IMG/VR virus record: IMGVR_UViG_3300027710_001079
Span: 1 to 64,000 of that record
Source of the DNA: a virus
Length of the DNA: 64,000 nucleotides
Reading direction: 5' to 3' (one strand)
A model generated the notes under the pieces. It was given only the letters and a program-made list of their open reading frames with translations, was not told the origin of the DNA and searched no databases. The position numbers and the translations under genes are program-made. Position 1 is the first letter of the stretch, and each line of letters opens with the position of its first letter. Positions 35,196 through 43,056 of the stretch are shown in pieces.

Positions 35196-36452
35196 TTATT
35201 TATAATAGGCAGTCTGACCGAATGGAGAAACAATGGATTCAGTGCCGTGTATTACAAACAGAGTTTCGCAGTAGTTTTCATCGCCCCAGCTACCGCAAGG
35301 GTATCCGTCCGTAAACATAATGAAACGCTTAGGTTCAATACCTTCTTCTTTCATAAAGTCCCAGTTAGCATCAAAGTCAGTACCACCACCGCCTTTAACA
35401 TCGTAGCTCATAATTTCATCAGCGTTATCGCCAGTGAATTTTGCATAATTGTAGACGCTGGTATCAAAGCACCACAGATCTAATTTAAAGTCTTGGTACT
35501 CATCCATAATACCTTTAACTTCACTCAGGAAGTCTTTAGCCATTGAGTCGGAGATAGAACCTGACATGTCAATTGCAACACTGACATCGATTGTTTCTTC
35601 GTTCATCATACCGGGCAAGATTGCACCGCAGTGCTGTGACTTACGGTTGGGACGTTGGAAGCTAAAATTGCTCTTAATGATACTTTGGATATTCATACGG
35701 AGCAGTTGACGCCAATCCATTTTAGGTTCAGTAAAGTCTTTAATTAGACGTTGAACACCTGCAGGAATACGACCGGCACCTGCTGCCTGAGCAGCCGCCA
35801 CCATTGCTTCTTTAATCTCGTCACGGATCTGTTTCTTTTCTTCAGCAGTTAAGGTTGGACGTTTACCCTTGCCTTCTTGGTCGCCGTCCTCACCTTCACC
35901 CTCGCCTTCGCCCTCACCGTCAAGGTGCTCGTCTAACATCTCGCCAAGTTGGCTCAGATCAATCTTCTCGGCCTTTTCGTACAGCTCGTCATAGATCTGT
36001 TCATAACTCCAACCACGGTATTTGTTGTCTTGGAAAATTTTAATGAAACTAGGCACTTCACCAATTTTCTCATCTTTAAGGATTTGATTGGCTGCAAAGT
36101 CTGCGGCAATGTTTGACAGCTTAGGATCTCGACCATCGCGACGACCCATGTGATCAAATACGTTGTGGAGAACTTCGTGTGCAAAACCAAACTCTGCTTC
36201 TTTAGGCTTGAGCTTATTAACGAAGTCCAAATTGTAATAGAAATTGCGGCCGTCTGTTGCTAGAGTTGAGCACCAGTCTGACGCATCAATTAGCTTCATG
36301 CGGGTAGCAAGGTTACCAAAGAAAGGATGGCGTAGCAACAGACCAACTCGTGCGGTGATCAGTTTATCTACAATTTTTGCCTTTTCAGCAGAAGTGTATT
36401 CTTTTGCAGGTGCAGTCTTTTTGACTTTTTCTGCTTTCATAACTGTTGACAT
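35196..36452 (-). CDS. VWA-domain protein with metallopeptidase-like N-terminus
   Basis: 418 residues. Residues about 25-130 resemble the putative metallopeptidase part of DUF2201-type proteins: GFAHEVLHNVFDH, an HExxH-like motif with His92, Glu93 and His96. A Glu/Gly-rich acidic linker follows at about 170-195. The C-terminal von Willebrand A-like domain has a MIDAS motif, AIDMSGSIS with Asp295, and a later MFTDG. MoxR ATPase plus VWA partner pairs act as chaperone or metal-insertion systems in bacteria; here the MoxR gene is directly upstream. It has its own strong promoter and is separated from the MoxR gene by a terminator, so the two may be made at different levels. Peptidase activity is unproven. 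Confidence 0.85.
   Translation of the reverse strand: MSTVMKAEKVKKTAPAKEYTSAEKAKIVDKLITARVGLLLRHPFFGNLATRMKLIDASDWCSTLATDGRNFYYNLDFVNKLKPKEAEFGFAHEVLHNVFDHMGRRDGRDPKLSNIAADFAANQILKDEKIGEVPSFIKIFQDNKYRGWSYEQIYDELYEKAEKIDLSQLGEMLDEHLDGEGEGEGEGEDGDQEGKGKRPTLTAEEKKQIRDEIKEAMVAAAQAAGAGRIPAGVQRLIKDFTEPKMDWRQLLRMNIQSIIKSNFSFQRPNRKSQHCGAILPGMMNEETIDVSVAIDMSGSISDSMAKDFLSEVKGIMDEYQDFKLDLWCFDTSVYNYAKFTGDNADEIMSYDVKGGGGTDFDANWDFMKEEGIEPKRFIMFTDGYPCGSWGDENYCETLFVIHGTESIVSPFGQTAYYK
35197..35204 (-). promoter_or_regulatory. T4-type late promoter motif, exact TATAAATA
   Basis: Exact match to the T4 late consensus on the - strand. It lies within the last codons and stop of the VWA gene. Transcription would start about 6 bases downstream, near 35191, leaving a very short leader of about 8 bases for the 92-residue gene but normal leaders for the genes after it. 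Confidence 0.5.
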
Positions 36453-36479
36453 ATTGTGTCCTTTTGTTGTCTATGTATT

Positions 36480-36508
36480 ATTATATACCCAAACTCGTAA
36501 GAAGTCAA
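36480..36508 (-). promoter_or_regulatory. Sigma-70 promoter for the VWA gene
   Basis: On the - strand, TTGACT (36508-36503), a 17-base spacer, then TATAAT (36485-36480). The predicted start near 36473 leaves a leader of about 20 bases with AAAGGA before the VWA ATG. Near-perfect consensus, in a true intergenic gap just after a terminator. Confidence 0.88.
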
Positions 36509-36510
36509 GC

Positions 36511-36532
36511 AAAAAGGGCCCCAAAGGGCCCG
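36511..36532 (-). terminator. Rho-independent terminator after the MoxR gene
   Basis: On the - strand GGGCCC, loop TTTG, GGGCCC, then TTTTT, starting a few bases after the MoxR stop codon. It is followed at once by the VWA promoter, so the two genes are separate transcription units with possible read-through. Confidence 0.85.
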
Positions 36533-36535
36533 ATT

Positions 36536-37618
36536 TTAACCTTCCATTGCTTGGATAATGTACTTGCCGTATTTGTCGTGGAACTTGTCAAAGTTCTTCA
36601 ATTTGCTAGCATCAAACGGCAGTTGATAGTTAGTCAACGCTACCTTTGCACCCATAACAACCAATTCGGTTGGGAAATTATCCATCATAAAGCCAAAGAA
36701 GTTGTCTGCCATACTGTCCCACTCTTTAACTTTCTTGCGATCTGCTTCTTGAAGCTCGTAGCACATAGAAGTAGTCAAAGAATACATAGCGGAGATTTCT
36801 TTGATGTTAATCTTAGTAACCTTACCCGACAGGATGTCTTCTGGCTGTGGCATCTGTTTAGCAACCTTGCGGTGTGCCATAAACTTAACAGCAAGACCTT
36901 CGCCAATAGCACCTGACACCAAATCAGTCAGTGTGCCTTCATCCAAGTCGTCGTCAATCAACAAATCGGATACAAAGCTCCAAGAACGTGGAGTAGCAAA
37001 CGCACGTGAGCTAGACTTTGGGTCAAAGTCATACAGGTCCTGCTTGGCAAAAGAACAGTAACCAACAACCTGTTCATGCACACGATTCTTAGTAGCCCAC
37101 ATCAACCAGTCTTCAAAGTCAGTACGGAGTTCCAAGTGCAGGAAACGATTAGCCAACGGAGCAGGCATACGATAAGTAACACCCTTGTCAGTTTCACGGT
37201 TACCTGCGGCAACAATTGAAACACCATCGGGCAATTTGTATGTACCAACACGGCGATTCAGCACCAACTGATAAGCAGCCGCTTGAGTAGCAGGAGCCGC
37301 AGAGTTCAATTCATCCAAGAACAAGATCGCAGTAGATTCTGGATCAGTGGGCAATTCTGCAGGAGGTGCCCAAGTCATTGTATTGGAAGTGGAGTTGTAA
37401 TAAGGAATACCTTTGATATCGGTAGGTTCCCAAAGTGACAAACGAACGTCAATCACTTCGCGATTTTGTTCATCGCCAATTTGTTTAACAATATCGGACT
37501 TGCCGATGCCTGGAGCACCCCACATGAATACCGGACGCTTAATCTTTACGCACTTGCGAATAGACTTTTTTGCTTCGTTAGGAGTGACTGCACGATTACC
37601 GCTGAGAGCTTCTGCCAT
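36536..37618 (-). CDS. MoxR-like AAA+ ATPase
   Basis: 360 residues. Walker A is MWGAPGIGKSD (residues 32-42), Walker B is AILFLDELNSA (97-107, Asp102 and Glu103), and sensor 1 is SIVAAGNRETD, with the MoxR-type region RMPAPLANRFLHLEL after it. Residues 230-360 form a lid and a helical end. MoxR proteins remodel partner proteins together with VWA-domain proteins, and the VWA gene lies downstream. Driven by a perfect TTGACA-17-TATAAT promoter, so early and strong expression by host polymerase is likely. Its target in the infected cell is unknown. Confidence 0.9.
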   Translation of the reverse strand: MAEALSGNRAVTPNEAKKSIRKCVKIKRPVFMWGAPGIGKSDIVKQIGDEQNREVIDVRLSLWEPTDIKGIPYYNSTSNTMTWAPPAELPTDPESTAILFLDELNSAAPATQAAAYQLVLNRRVGTYKLPDGVSIVAAGNRETDKGVTYRMPAPLANRFLHLELRTDFEDWLMWATKNRVHEQVVGYCSFAKQDLYDFDPKSSSRAFATPRSWSFVSDLLIDDDLDEGTLTDLVSGAIGEGLAVKFMAHRKVAKQMPQPEDILSGKVTKINIKEISAMYSLTTSMCYELQEADRKKVKEWDSMADNFFGFMMDNFPTELVVMGAKVALTNYQLPFDASKLKNFDKFHDKYGKYIIQAMEG

Positions 37619-37677
37619 TTTAAAACCTTAAAAAATGTGTTGAAAATTTGTACGCTGTATCGTTAGCGTATGTATTG

Positions 37678-37706
37678 ATTATACAGGGTTTTCAGTCAGT
37701 TGTCAA
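37678..37706 (-). promoter_or_regulatory. Consensus sigma-70 promoter for the MoxR gene
   Basis: Exact TTGACA (37706-37701), a 17-base spacer, exact TATAAT (37683-37678) on the - strand. The -35 box lies inside the last codons of the upstream 135-residue gene. The start would be near 37671, giving a leader of about 50 bases before the MoxR ATG. Confidence 0.93.
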
Positions 37707-38099
37707 TGGTTTTTGCTGTTGTGTTTTTGCAACACTCATTGCCCTAGAAAGGCCGTATTTTTGGATATTTCCAGAAAACAATACTAATTGCACTGCCATC
37801 TTTTCTCTATATACAAAGATAGCTTTTTTGGTTAGATAAAATGGGCAGTCAATAAATTGATCCATTTGGATAATTAACCGATTTGTCCATTCAACTTCTT
37901 TTGGCAGATCAATTTGATAGCATTTGATATCAGCCTGTTGCATCCATTCTTGTCCAGAATCAGTTAGCCGTAATCCGCCTGTTGCTTTTTGTCTAGGATT
38001 CATCCAAAATGCAGGAAGCATTTTTTTAACATACTCGTCGTGGTGAGGCTTACCTAGTGTTTCTAAAACGTATTTGACTATTTCAGTCCGTTGATTCAT
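37692..38099 (-). CDS. Unknown protein, 135 aa
   Basis: Globular alpha/beta protein. Notable runs are GGLRLTDSGQEWMQ (about residues 41-54) and DQFIDCPFYLTKKAIFVYRE (79-98), followed by KMAVQLVLFSGNIQKYG. It reads like a conserved small phage protein, but I cannot assign a function. The start overlaps the end of the preceding gene by 17 bases, indicating coupled translation. Its 3' end carries the -35 box of the MoxR promoter. Confidence 0.7.
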   Translation of the reverse strand: MNQRTEIVKYVLETLGKPHHDEYVKKMLPAFWMNPRQKATGGLRLTDSGQEWMQQADIKCYQIDLPKEVEWTNRLIIQMDQFIDCPFYLTKKAIFVYREKMAVQLVLFSGNIQKYGLSRAMSVAKTQQQKPLTTD

Positions 38100-38382
38100 T
38101 GCCTAGTTTTTCACCAGTTGTGAGTTTATAAACGGAGAAGTCCTGACAATTGAACATTTTGTTCAGTCGTTCTGCTAGATTGTGTGCGTGGCCGCTATTG
38201 GAAAAACTAACTTTTTTATACTTTGGACCTAAGTCTTGTGCCACTATGCTGGTAGTTTTTAAGTTGACTGGTTTGTCTTTATAAAAAACTGCCCAAATTG
38301 CATCGGCTTCTAATACCTGTTCAGTCTTGTAATTTTTTTTATTTGTTAGTTCTAATAATACTGTAGGTTTAGGTCTGCTCAT
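38083..38382 (-). CDS. Unknown protein, 99 aa
   Basis: Basic small protein beginning SRPKPTVLLELTNKKNYKTE, with a beta-rich first half and one helix near the end (HNLAERLNKMFNC). CGGAGA lies before the ATG, and a CTAAATAA motif is in the leader. It overlaps the following 135-residue gene. Function unknown. Confidence 0.65.
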   Translation of the reverse strand: MSRPKPTVLLELTNKKNYKTEQVLEADAIWAVFYKDKPVNLKTTSIVAQDLGPKYKKVSFSNSGHAHNLAERLNKMFNCQDFSVYKLTTGEKLGNESTD

Positions 38383-38411
38383 AATGCGTACAATCTCCGT
38401 TATATACGCAT

Positions 38412-38419
38412 TTATTTAG
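38412..38419 (-). promoter_or_regulatory. Possible late promoter motif CTAAATAA
   Basis: CTAAATAA on the - strand in the 44-base gap before the 99-residue gene, close to the T4 late consensus. The predicted start near 38406 leaves a leader with CGGAGA. Supported by the same motif before several other - strand genes in the window. Confidence 0.45.
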
Positions 38420-38426
38420 TTGGGAT

Positions 38427-38654
38427 TTATCGAAATCCACCACCGTCCATAGATACCTGTATCACTTCTTCTTGACTAGGTTGTTGTACAAAGTCTTCTA
38501 ATTTTCCCACTAGTCTGGTCATAACTACCGCAAGACTATCTGCTAATGCAGTAGCTTCATTTATGTCTAAAACTACAGTCTTTTGACCTGATTTCTTTGC
38601 AATACGAGCCTTTTCGAGATAGTTTTCGATGGCTAATGTGTTAATTTGTTTCAT
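38427..38654 (-). CDS. Small helical protein, 75 aa
   Basis: Mostly helical (LAIENYLEKARIAKKSGQK, ATALADSLAVVMTRLVGKLE) with a Gly-rich tail (VSMDGGGFR). The start overlaps the end of the upstream gene by 14 bases. Size and composition fit a small DNA- or protein-binding factor, but there is no recognisable motif. Confidence 0.65.
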   Translation of the reverse strand: MKQINTLAIENYLEKARIAKKSGQKTVVLDINEATALADSLAVVMTRLVGKLEDFVQQPSQEEVIQVSMDGGGFR

Positions 38655-39126
38655 TTTCTTTTTTACTTAGAGTAGTGAGCATCTGTTTCATTTCGACTTC
38701 GGTCTTAAAAGGTCCATGAAATGGATATCGATCTAATGTAATTAGCTTAGGACAAAAACTTTTAACCCAACCTTTGCGGAATTTAATTACATAGTAACCT
38801 GCACAATATTGACTTTTGCTTTTTGTACTCTTAGCATAGATAGGCAATCTTTTCCTAATGTCGTACACTGATCCAAACGGTTTTGATCCGCATGGAAAAT
38901 CATAAACTGCATATTCTTTAGTTTCGGATTTTACAGATTTAACAACATCAAAAAATACAACGCCTAGTTTTTCTTTAACATCTTTTACGGTACCTATGGC
39001 AATTTTATTGCCGTTCTTTAAAATAGAGTACGAGCTACGTTCTTTATTCAAAGTACCTACTTTTTTACCGTCTCTTTCTAATAGCCAACTTTTGTTAGGT
39101 ATCAAAGGTTTTGCAATAGTTGTCAT
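38641..39126 (-). CDS. Unknown basic protein, 161 aa
   Basis: I use the ATG at 39126 because it has GGAAAGATAAA before it. A longer reading from 39231 would overlap the nuclease gene by 86 bases and adds unlike sequence. The product is beta-rich and basic: SWLLERDGKKVGTLNKERSS, KFRKGWVKSFCPK, and a C-terminal LDRYPFHGPFKTEVEMKQML. The repeated short beta hairpins suggest a compact RNA- or protein-binding fold. Function not known. Confidence 0.7.
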   Translation of the reverse strand: MTTIAKPLIPNKSWLLERDGKKVGTLNKERSSYSILKNGNKIAIGTVKDVKEKLGVVFFDVVKSVKSETKEYAVYDFPCGSKPFGSVYDIRKRLPIYAKSTKSKSQYCAGYYVIKFRKGWVKSFCPKLITLDRYPFHGPFKTEVEMKQMLTTLSKKENETN

Positions 39127-39145
39127 TTTATCTTTCCAATTGTTA

Positions 39146-40144
39146 TTATGCTGATACTTTGTATCTCGCATTAAAGGGCTCTGCGTAACTCTGTGCTTGA
39201 TCTGTGATTTTTTGCAGATCGTAAGTTGCACAAAATTTCATAAGTCTGATGCCAACTTGCGGCACATTTTTTTCTGCGGTAATTGCTGTGTTGATAGTTT
39301 CGGTAATAAGATTACGAATTTCTTGAGGTTGCTCAGTTAAGTCACACAGTAGACGATTTCGATTATAGTCATCTAGCACTTTATGCTCAACGCCTTCGTG
39401 ATCAACCCACTTCTGGAGCATGAGATTGTTCCAAGAATATCCTTTAGAATTTCGATCAGCAAATGCTTCACGAAGTCCTACTTTGTTCTTTGTGCCTTTT
39501 TCACGCACACCTGGATATGCACTAAAGATATTATCGCTAGTATCGCCACGCATACATTTCTCGAACAATAGCCATTCTGGATCAGGTTCGGGTTTTACAA
39601 GTCCAGTTTTCTTGTCTTTAACTCGTTTGCCCTTCTCGTCAAAATACCCCTCATGTGTAGTAGTAACTTGACTGACACCGTTATATTGTTTGACATTGGG
39701 TGCAACCAATTGTGCGAAATCTCCATCTGTCGAAATGATAATATGTTGGTCCTCGGGATGTGCCTGAATAAATCCTGCAATAAGATCATCTGCTTCTAGA
39801 CGAGGATGTTGCAAAACAGTACAGTTAGTCTTCTCTGTAATAAAGTCTTTAAACTGATCAAATGTTTCCCAAAATACACGGTCTTCTTCAGCTTCTCGTG
39901 GACTCTGTGCCGCACGAGCTTCTGTACGTTGACGCTTGTAAGGTGCATAAAAATCCTTACGCCAGCTACGCCCCTCGAGGTGAAAGATAACATGGTCACC
40001 TTTAAAATCACGCCACGCTTTGCGTACACTGCTAAGAATTGTATGAAGACTCATACCTACTTTATCTTCAAGTCCACCACGCACTACGTGACGAGCTCGG
40101 AAGAATGTATTAGCAGTATCGACGTGAATAAATGTTTGTGCCAT
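39146..40144 (-). CDS. rnh: RNase H / FEN-type 5'-3' nuclease
   Basis: 332 residues, close to T4 RNase H (305). PIN/FEN metal-binding acidic residues are visible: FIHVDTANTF (Asp9), HLEGRSWRKDFYAPYK with the fingertip Arg/Lys stretch, LEADDLIAGF, IISTDGDFAQL, then CMRGDTSDNIFSAYPGV of the helix-three-turn-helix. In T4 this enzyme removes RNA primers from Okazaki fragments. It is in the replication/nucleotide arm of the - strand but far from gp43. The stop of the upstream 148-residue gene overlaps its start by one base. Confidence 0.9.
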   Translation of the reverse strand: MAQTFIHVDTANTFFRARHVVRGGLEDKVGMSLHTILSSVRKAWRDFKGDHVIFHLEGRSWRKDFYAPYKRQRTEARAAQSPREAEEDRVFWETFDQFKDFITEKTNCTVLQHPRLEADDLIAGFIQAHPEDQHIIISTDGDFAQLVAPNVKQYNGVSQVTTTHEGYFDEKGKRVKDKKTGLVKPEPDPEWLLFEKCMRGDTSDNIFSAYPGVREKGTKNKVGLREAFADRNSKGYSWNNLMLQKWVDHEGVEHKVLDDYNRNRLLCDLTEQPQEIRNLITETINTAITAEKNVPQVGIRLMKFCATYDLQKITDQAQSYAEPFNARYKVSA

Positions 40145-40590
40145 TAACTGACCTCTACTTTCCCATTACCTAAATTGTTTACGTTTACAAAGCCACTGCC
40201 TCTACGTTCCATATCTACACCTTCCTCGGCACCAACGCCTCTGCAAAGCTCTTGGAACCATTTATCCACAATGGCCTCATCTGACTCGCCAGTATAACCA
40301 GCGGATCTTAATTGTAACACAAAATACTCATTCCAGTCAAGTTCAAAGAATCCGTTACGCACATTTTCTTTATTAACATGAGTATCTAGTACAGCTACCC
40401 AGGGCTCTTTCTTTTCATTTGCTATTTCTTTTGGGCTAAGTTTTGATAACCGTTCTAATTCTCTAGCACGTTCTGCCTGTGCCGCCGCCTCTTTGGCAAT
40501 TTGCGTAGAGCGTTCTGCATCCTCTACAGCACGTCTAGTTTCGGCTTCAATTTTGTCAATGCCAAATATTTTTTTAATAAAACTGTTCAT
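40144..40590 (-). CDS. Coiled-coil protein, unknown
   Basis: 148 residues from the ATG at 40590, chosen because GGGGAACTTA precedes it and it overlaps the QueE stop as TAATG. A start 12 bases upstream has no such site. The first 65 residues are a helical, Ala/Glu/Arg-rich coiled coil (AEAATRRAVE-like; AKEAAAQAERARELERL). The rest is a compact domain: PWVAVLDTHVNKENVRNGFF, ELDWNEYFVLQLRSAGYTG. No family recognised. Between QueE and the nuclease in one tight operon. Confidence 0.68.
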   Translation of the reverse strand: MNSFIKKIFGIDKIEAETRRAVEDAERSTQIAKEAAAQAERARELERLSKLSPKEIANEKKEPWVAVLDTHVNKENVRNGFFELDWNEYFVLQLRSAGYTGESDEAIVDKWFQELCRGVGAEEGVDMERRGSGFVNVNNLGNGKVEVS

Positions 40591-41432
40591 TAAGTTCCCC
40601 ACTCATTTTTAAATAACGGCACTTGCAATCTGTCACTGTAGCGTAGACCTGCGTTCATTGCCATAATAGCTACTGCTCGATTGTTTAGTGCGTAAACACT
40701 TTCAACACCACCTACTGGCATTAGATAAACATGTCCTTTAAATCCTGCGGCACGATATTCTTCAGTAGCACGTTTAGCATCAGCAAAGTCTTGTTCTGTT
40801 GCAATAACAAACTTCAAATAAACTGTACCGTAGTTTTCATAGTCACAAACTACTTCTGGCTTAATAGCATCTGCCCACGGCTCACCGCTACATGGAAGTT
40901 TAGCACTTACGCTGAAAGTAATTTCTCTCTCGTCGCTACCGAACGCCCAGTCTTTTAAATATTCTTTAAATGCTGTAGTAAGACGCATAGTACCGTTGGT
41001 CTCAAAAGTAATTTCTTTTAGACCTGCCATCTTAGAATGTGATAACAAATCTGGATATTGTTTCTGCCATCCTAGCAATGGCTCACCGCCTGTAATTACA
41101 AGATGTTCGTCCCGCCATTCTTTGTGCGGTAACGAATCAACAATAGCATCGGCAATTGAATCAGTAGAAAGAAGGGGAGATAGATGCTTAAAGCGAGGAT
41201 CCCAACTAGCGTAACTGTCACAACCTGTACTAACCAAAGGTAGCGATTTGTACTCGGTGTAAAGAGTTGGGTCAATATTTTCTGCTTCATTGCTAAGTTC
41301 TCCTCGTGGCATGCCAAAGCCTTGACATTTAAAGTTACATCCAAATGTACGCAAGAAAACGGAAGGTACTCCCATGTACCGTCCTTCACCTTGGATACTG
41401 TAAAAAAGTTCTGCGATTTTAATCTTACTCAT
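40590..41432 (-). CDS. queE: 7-carboxy-7-deazaguanine synthase, radical SAM (QueE)
   Basis: 280 residues. QueE turns 6-carboxytetrahydropterin into 7-carboxy-7-deazaguanine. The N-terminus is diagnostic: ELFYSIQGEGRYMGVPSVFL then RTFGCNFKC (Cys32, Cys36). The usual third cluster Cys three residues on is missing; instead STGCDSYASW brings Cys71 after an insertion, so the pattern is C-x3-C-x34-C. VITGGEPLLGWQ (substrate/SAM glycine motif) and EITFETNGT follow. The insertion resembles the CxxxC variants with long loops known in some QueE clades. FolE lies 2 kb upstream and a DpdA-like gene 6 kb upstream on the same strand, fitting a DNA-modification route. Confidence 0.9.
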   Translation of the reverse strand: MSKIKIAELFYSIQGEGRYMGVPSVFLRTFGCNFKCQGFGMPRGELSNEAENIDPTLYTEYKSLPLVSTGCDSYASWDPRFKHLSPLLSTDSIADAIVDSLPHKEWRDEHLVITGGEPLLGWQKQYPDLLSHSKMAGLKEITFETNGTMRLTTAFKEYLKDWAFGSDEREITFSVSAKLPCSGEPWADAIKPEVVCDYENYGTVYLKFVIATEQDFADAKRATEEYRAAGFKGHVYLMPVGGVESVYALNNRAVAIMAMNAGLRYSDRLQVPLFKNEWGT

Positions 41433-41697
41433 AAATTCCTGACCATTGTTTTAATTTTTCAATCTTAGCCTGCTTGGCAGTATTAAGACCTTCTTCTGTT
41501 ATAATATCATAAGATTTTAACAGATCTATCATAGCAAGTACATCCCCAATCTCACCTTCTAGGTGCTGTGCATTAGTTAACGGCTTACCGGGTTTAAAAT
41601 TGTTTAAACCAAATCGATGACATTTACTAACTGCCTGAATTACTTCTGCACATTCTTCACTGAGAATGTTCATTACTTCGTGTAACTTATTATCCAT
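41425..41697 (-). CDS. MazG-like nucleotide pyrophosphohydrolase
   Basis: 90 residues with the MazG/all-alpha NTP-PPase metal motif: ILSEECAEVIQAVSKCHRFG (EExxE-type) and EGEIGDVLAMIDLLK (ExxD-type). Phage MazG proteins hydrolyse dNTPs or (p)ppGpp-like nucleotides and are frequent in marine phages. Overlaps both neighbours by 8 bases. The substrate cannot be read from sequence; degrading non-modified or host nucleotides is possible given the DNA-modification genes nearby. Confidence 0.82.
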   Translation of the reverse strand: MDNKLHEVMNILSEECAEVIQAVSKCHRFGLNNFKPGKPLTNAQHLEGEIGDVLAMIDLLKSYDIITEEGLNTAKQAKIEKLKQWSGIYE

Positions 41698-42151
41698 TAT
41701 TTGCTCTTTCTGTTAGGTAAACATCATTGTGTACCCATTTATTGTTTACTAGGAAACCCCATTCTCTACGCTGTGGACCAGGCATGAACATTGTCCAGCA
41801 GTCCGTTCCTGCTTTAAGCTCAACACGGTGATAGCTATTAGCAGGGCAAATACGGAAGTGCCCAGGACCACGCCAATGCCGTGTTTCACTGATCTTGGCA
41901 CCTTGTGAATCAAAGTTAGGAGTCCATTCATAATAACCACCTTTAAGTATTAGAGTAGCGTAAGGCCATGGATGATCATGCACATCATCGGGATCTGATT
42001 TAAGGAACTTATGAAGAAAGATATTAAAGGGGAAGTGCTTTCTATCTTTAAGAAATAAGTAATAGCGTTCGAGATACGGTTCATTTTCTTGCCTATCCAT
42101 TACGATACGTTTACGACCAACTTGTTCTAAAAAGTTTAGGAACCATTTCAT
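41690..42151 (-). CDS. Cupin-fold protein
   Basis: 153 residues from the ATG at 42151, which has GGAGAATTGCAA upstream and overlaps the previous stop as ATGA. The cupin signature is visible: DDVHDHPWPYATLILKGGYY, then HFRICPANSYHRVELKAGTD, giving His-x-His and a later His as likely metal ligands. Cupins include sugar isomerases, dioxygenases and non-catalytic binders. I cannot tell which, though nearby sugar enzymes make a sugar-related role possible. Confidence 0.75.
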   Translation of the reverse strand: MKWFLNFLEQVGRKRIVMDRQENEPYLERYYLFLKDRKHFPFNIFLHKFLKSDPDDVHDHPWPYATLILKGGYYEWTPNFDSQGAKISETRHWRGPGHFRICPANSYHRVELKAGTDCWTMFMPGPQRREWGFLVNNKWVHNDVYLTERANNG

Positions 42152-42363
42152 TTGCAATTCTCCAGCCAACTGTCAAATCGTTGTACGGCTTCTTCGAAGT
42201 CGATAGCCCAGACTTTTGCATAGATGATATTTTCTTTAATCTCCATATCAAATGGAATAGTACCATTGAAACGAAAATCTTCTGGAACATCTGTAGTAAC
42301 TACAAATTCGTTAAGATGCTTTGCACGATTAATCAAGTTATGCATCATATCAACTGAGTTCAT
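42148..42363 (-). CDS. Small protein, unknown, 71 aa
   Basis: Acidic alpha/beta protein (MMHNLINRAKHLNEFVVTTD, then YAKVWAIDFEEAVQRFDSWL). The C-terminal helix is amphipathic. Overlaps both neighbours by four bases, so it belongs to the same translationally coupled run. No function recognised. Confidence 0.65.
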   Translation of the reverse strand: MNSVDMMHNLINRAKHLNEFVVTTDVPEDFRFNGTIPFDMEIKENIIYAKVWAIDFEEAVQRFDSWLENCK

Positions 42364-42863
42364 GTTGCCTCCGGGTCTGGAAATGATTCACTAAAGGGCC
42401 AAGACGTCTTTGGATTCGGCCTTGGCTTTAGTTTAATATTTTCTTCAATTACTGTACCATCATCTTCACACAAGTCTATTTGATAAGGTGCAATAACATG
42501 TACAGCAGTATCTTCTTCTTGCCAATCATGTTCACCGTCAAACAACCAGCCTGCTCCACCTTCGTAGTAGAGTTCTTTAAGTTCTTGCTGTTCTAATTCT
42601 GTAATGTCATCACTGAATTCCCATTCGATACTACAGCTATCGTCAAACTCGCAACCCCAACCGCAGTCAGCTCTGGCATAAGCAACATTGTCACCTTCCC
42701 ACGGAAGATTACAATCTAGGTCGCCTTCAACAAAACCTTGTCCCCAGCGATATGTTTCGTCAATATTAAACCAGCTGATACTACCGTCAGCATTTTCTCG
42801 AAACATTTCTACATGCCATACAATGCTTTTCTTTTCAAGAGGTTTAATTAAGTATACTGACAT
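42360..42863 (-). CDS. Acidic protein, unknown, 167 aa
   Basis: Strongly acidic, Trp- and Cys-rich (DNVAYARADCGWGCEFDDSC, then GAGWLFDGEHDWQEEDTAVH), with beta-strand character and a Pro-rich end. I checked it as a QueD candidate because of its location, but the CxxxHxH zinc pattern is absent. An acidic DNA-mimic role is conceivable from the charge, but this is a guess. The gene is well spaced and has no internal anomalies. Confidence 0.65.
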   Translation of the reverse strand: MSVYLIKPLEKKSIVWHVEMFRENADGSISWFNIDETYRWGQGFVEGDLDCNLPWEGDNVAYARADCGWGCEFDDSCSIEWEFSDDITELEQQELKELYYEGGAGWLFDGEHDWQEEDTAVHVIAPYQIDLCEDDGTVIEENIKLKPRPNPKTSWPFSESFPDPEAT

Positions 42864-42864
42864 A

Positions 42865-43056
42865 TTAGTTGTCTAATTCCATAGAGTTGTATTCTTTAAC
42901 TACATCGAGAACTTCTTCTTCTGTGTTACATACAATCTTACTGTTCTTCCATTCGTTGTCGCTATCACGACCGCCGACTTCTACCATCCAACCGTTATCA
43001 TAACGATTGATAGTAATTGACTCATTTACTTTTGCGAGTTTTTTTAATTTTGACAT
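42865..43056 (-). CDS. Small protein, unknown, 63 aa
   Basis: Beta-rich core (ESITINRYDNGWMVEVGGRD) followed by a helix (EEEVLDVVKEYNSME). A strong ribosome binding site, AAGGAGATCCAG, decides the start, even though the gene overlaps the end of the preceding one by 35 bases. Function unknown. Confidence 0.65.
   Translation of the reverse strand: MSKLKKLAKVNESITINRYDNGWMVEVGGRDSDNEWKNSKIVCNTEEEVLDVVKEYNSMELDN

Noticed and set aside
38641-39231. 196-residue reading of the gene left of the nuclease
   Set aside because: The first 35 residues overlap the nuclease gene and are unlike a real N-terminus; ATG at 39126 has GGAAAG upstream.
42360-42863. Acidic 167-residue protein as QueD
   Set aside because: It lacks the His-x-His zinc pattern and the T-fold strand order; the protein at 46380-46763 fits better.
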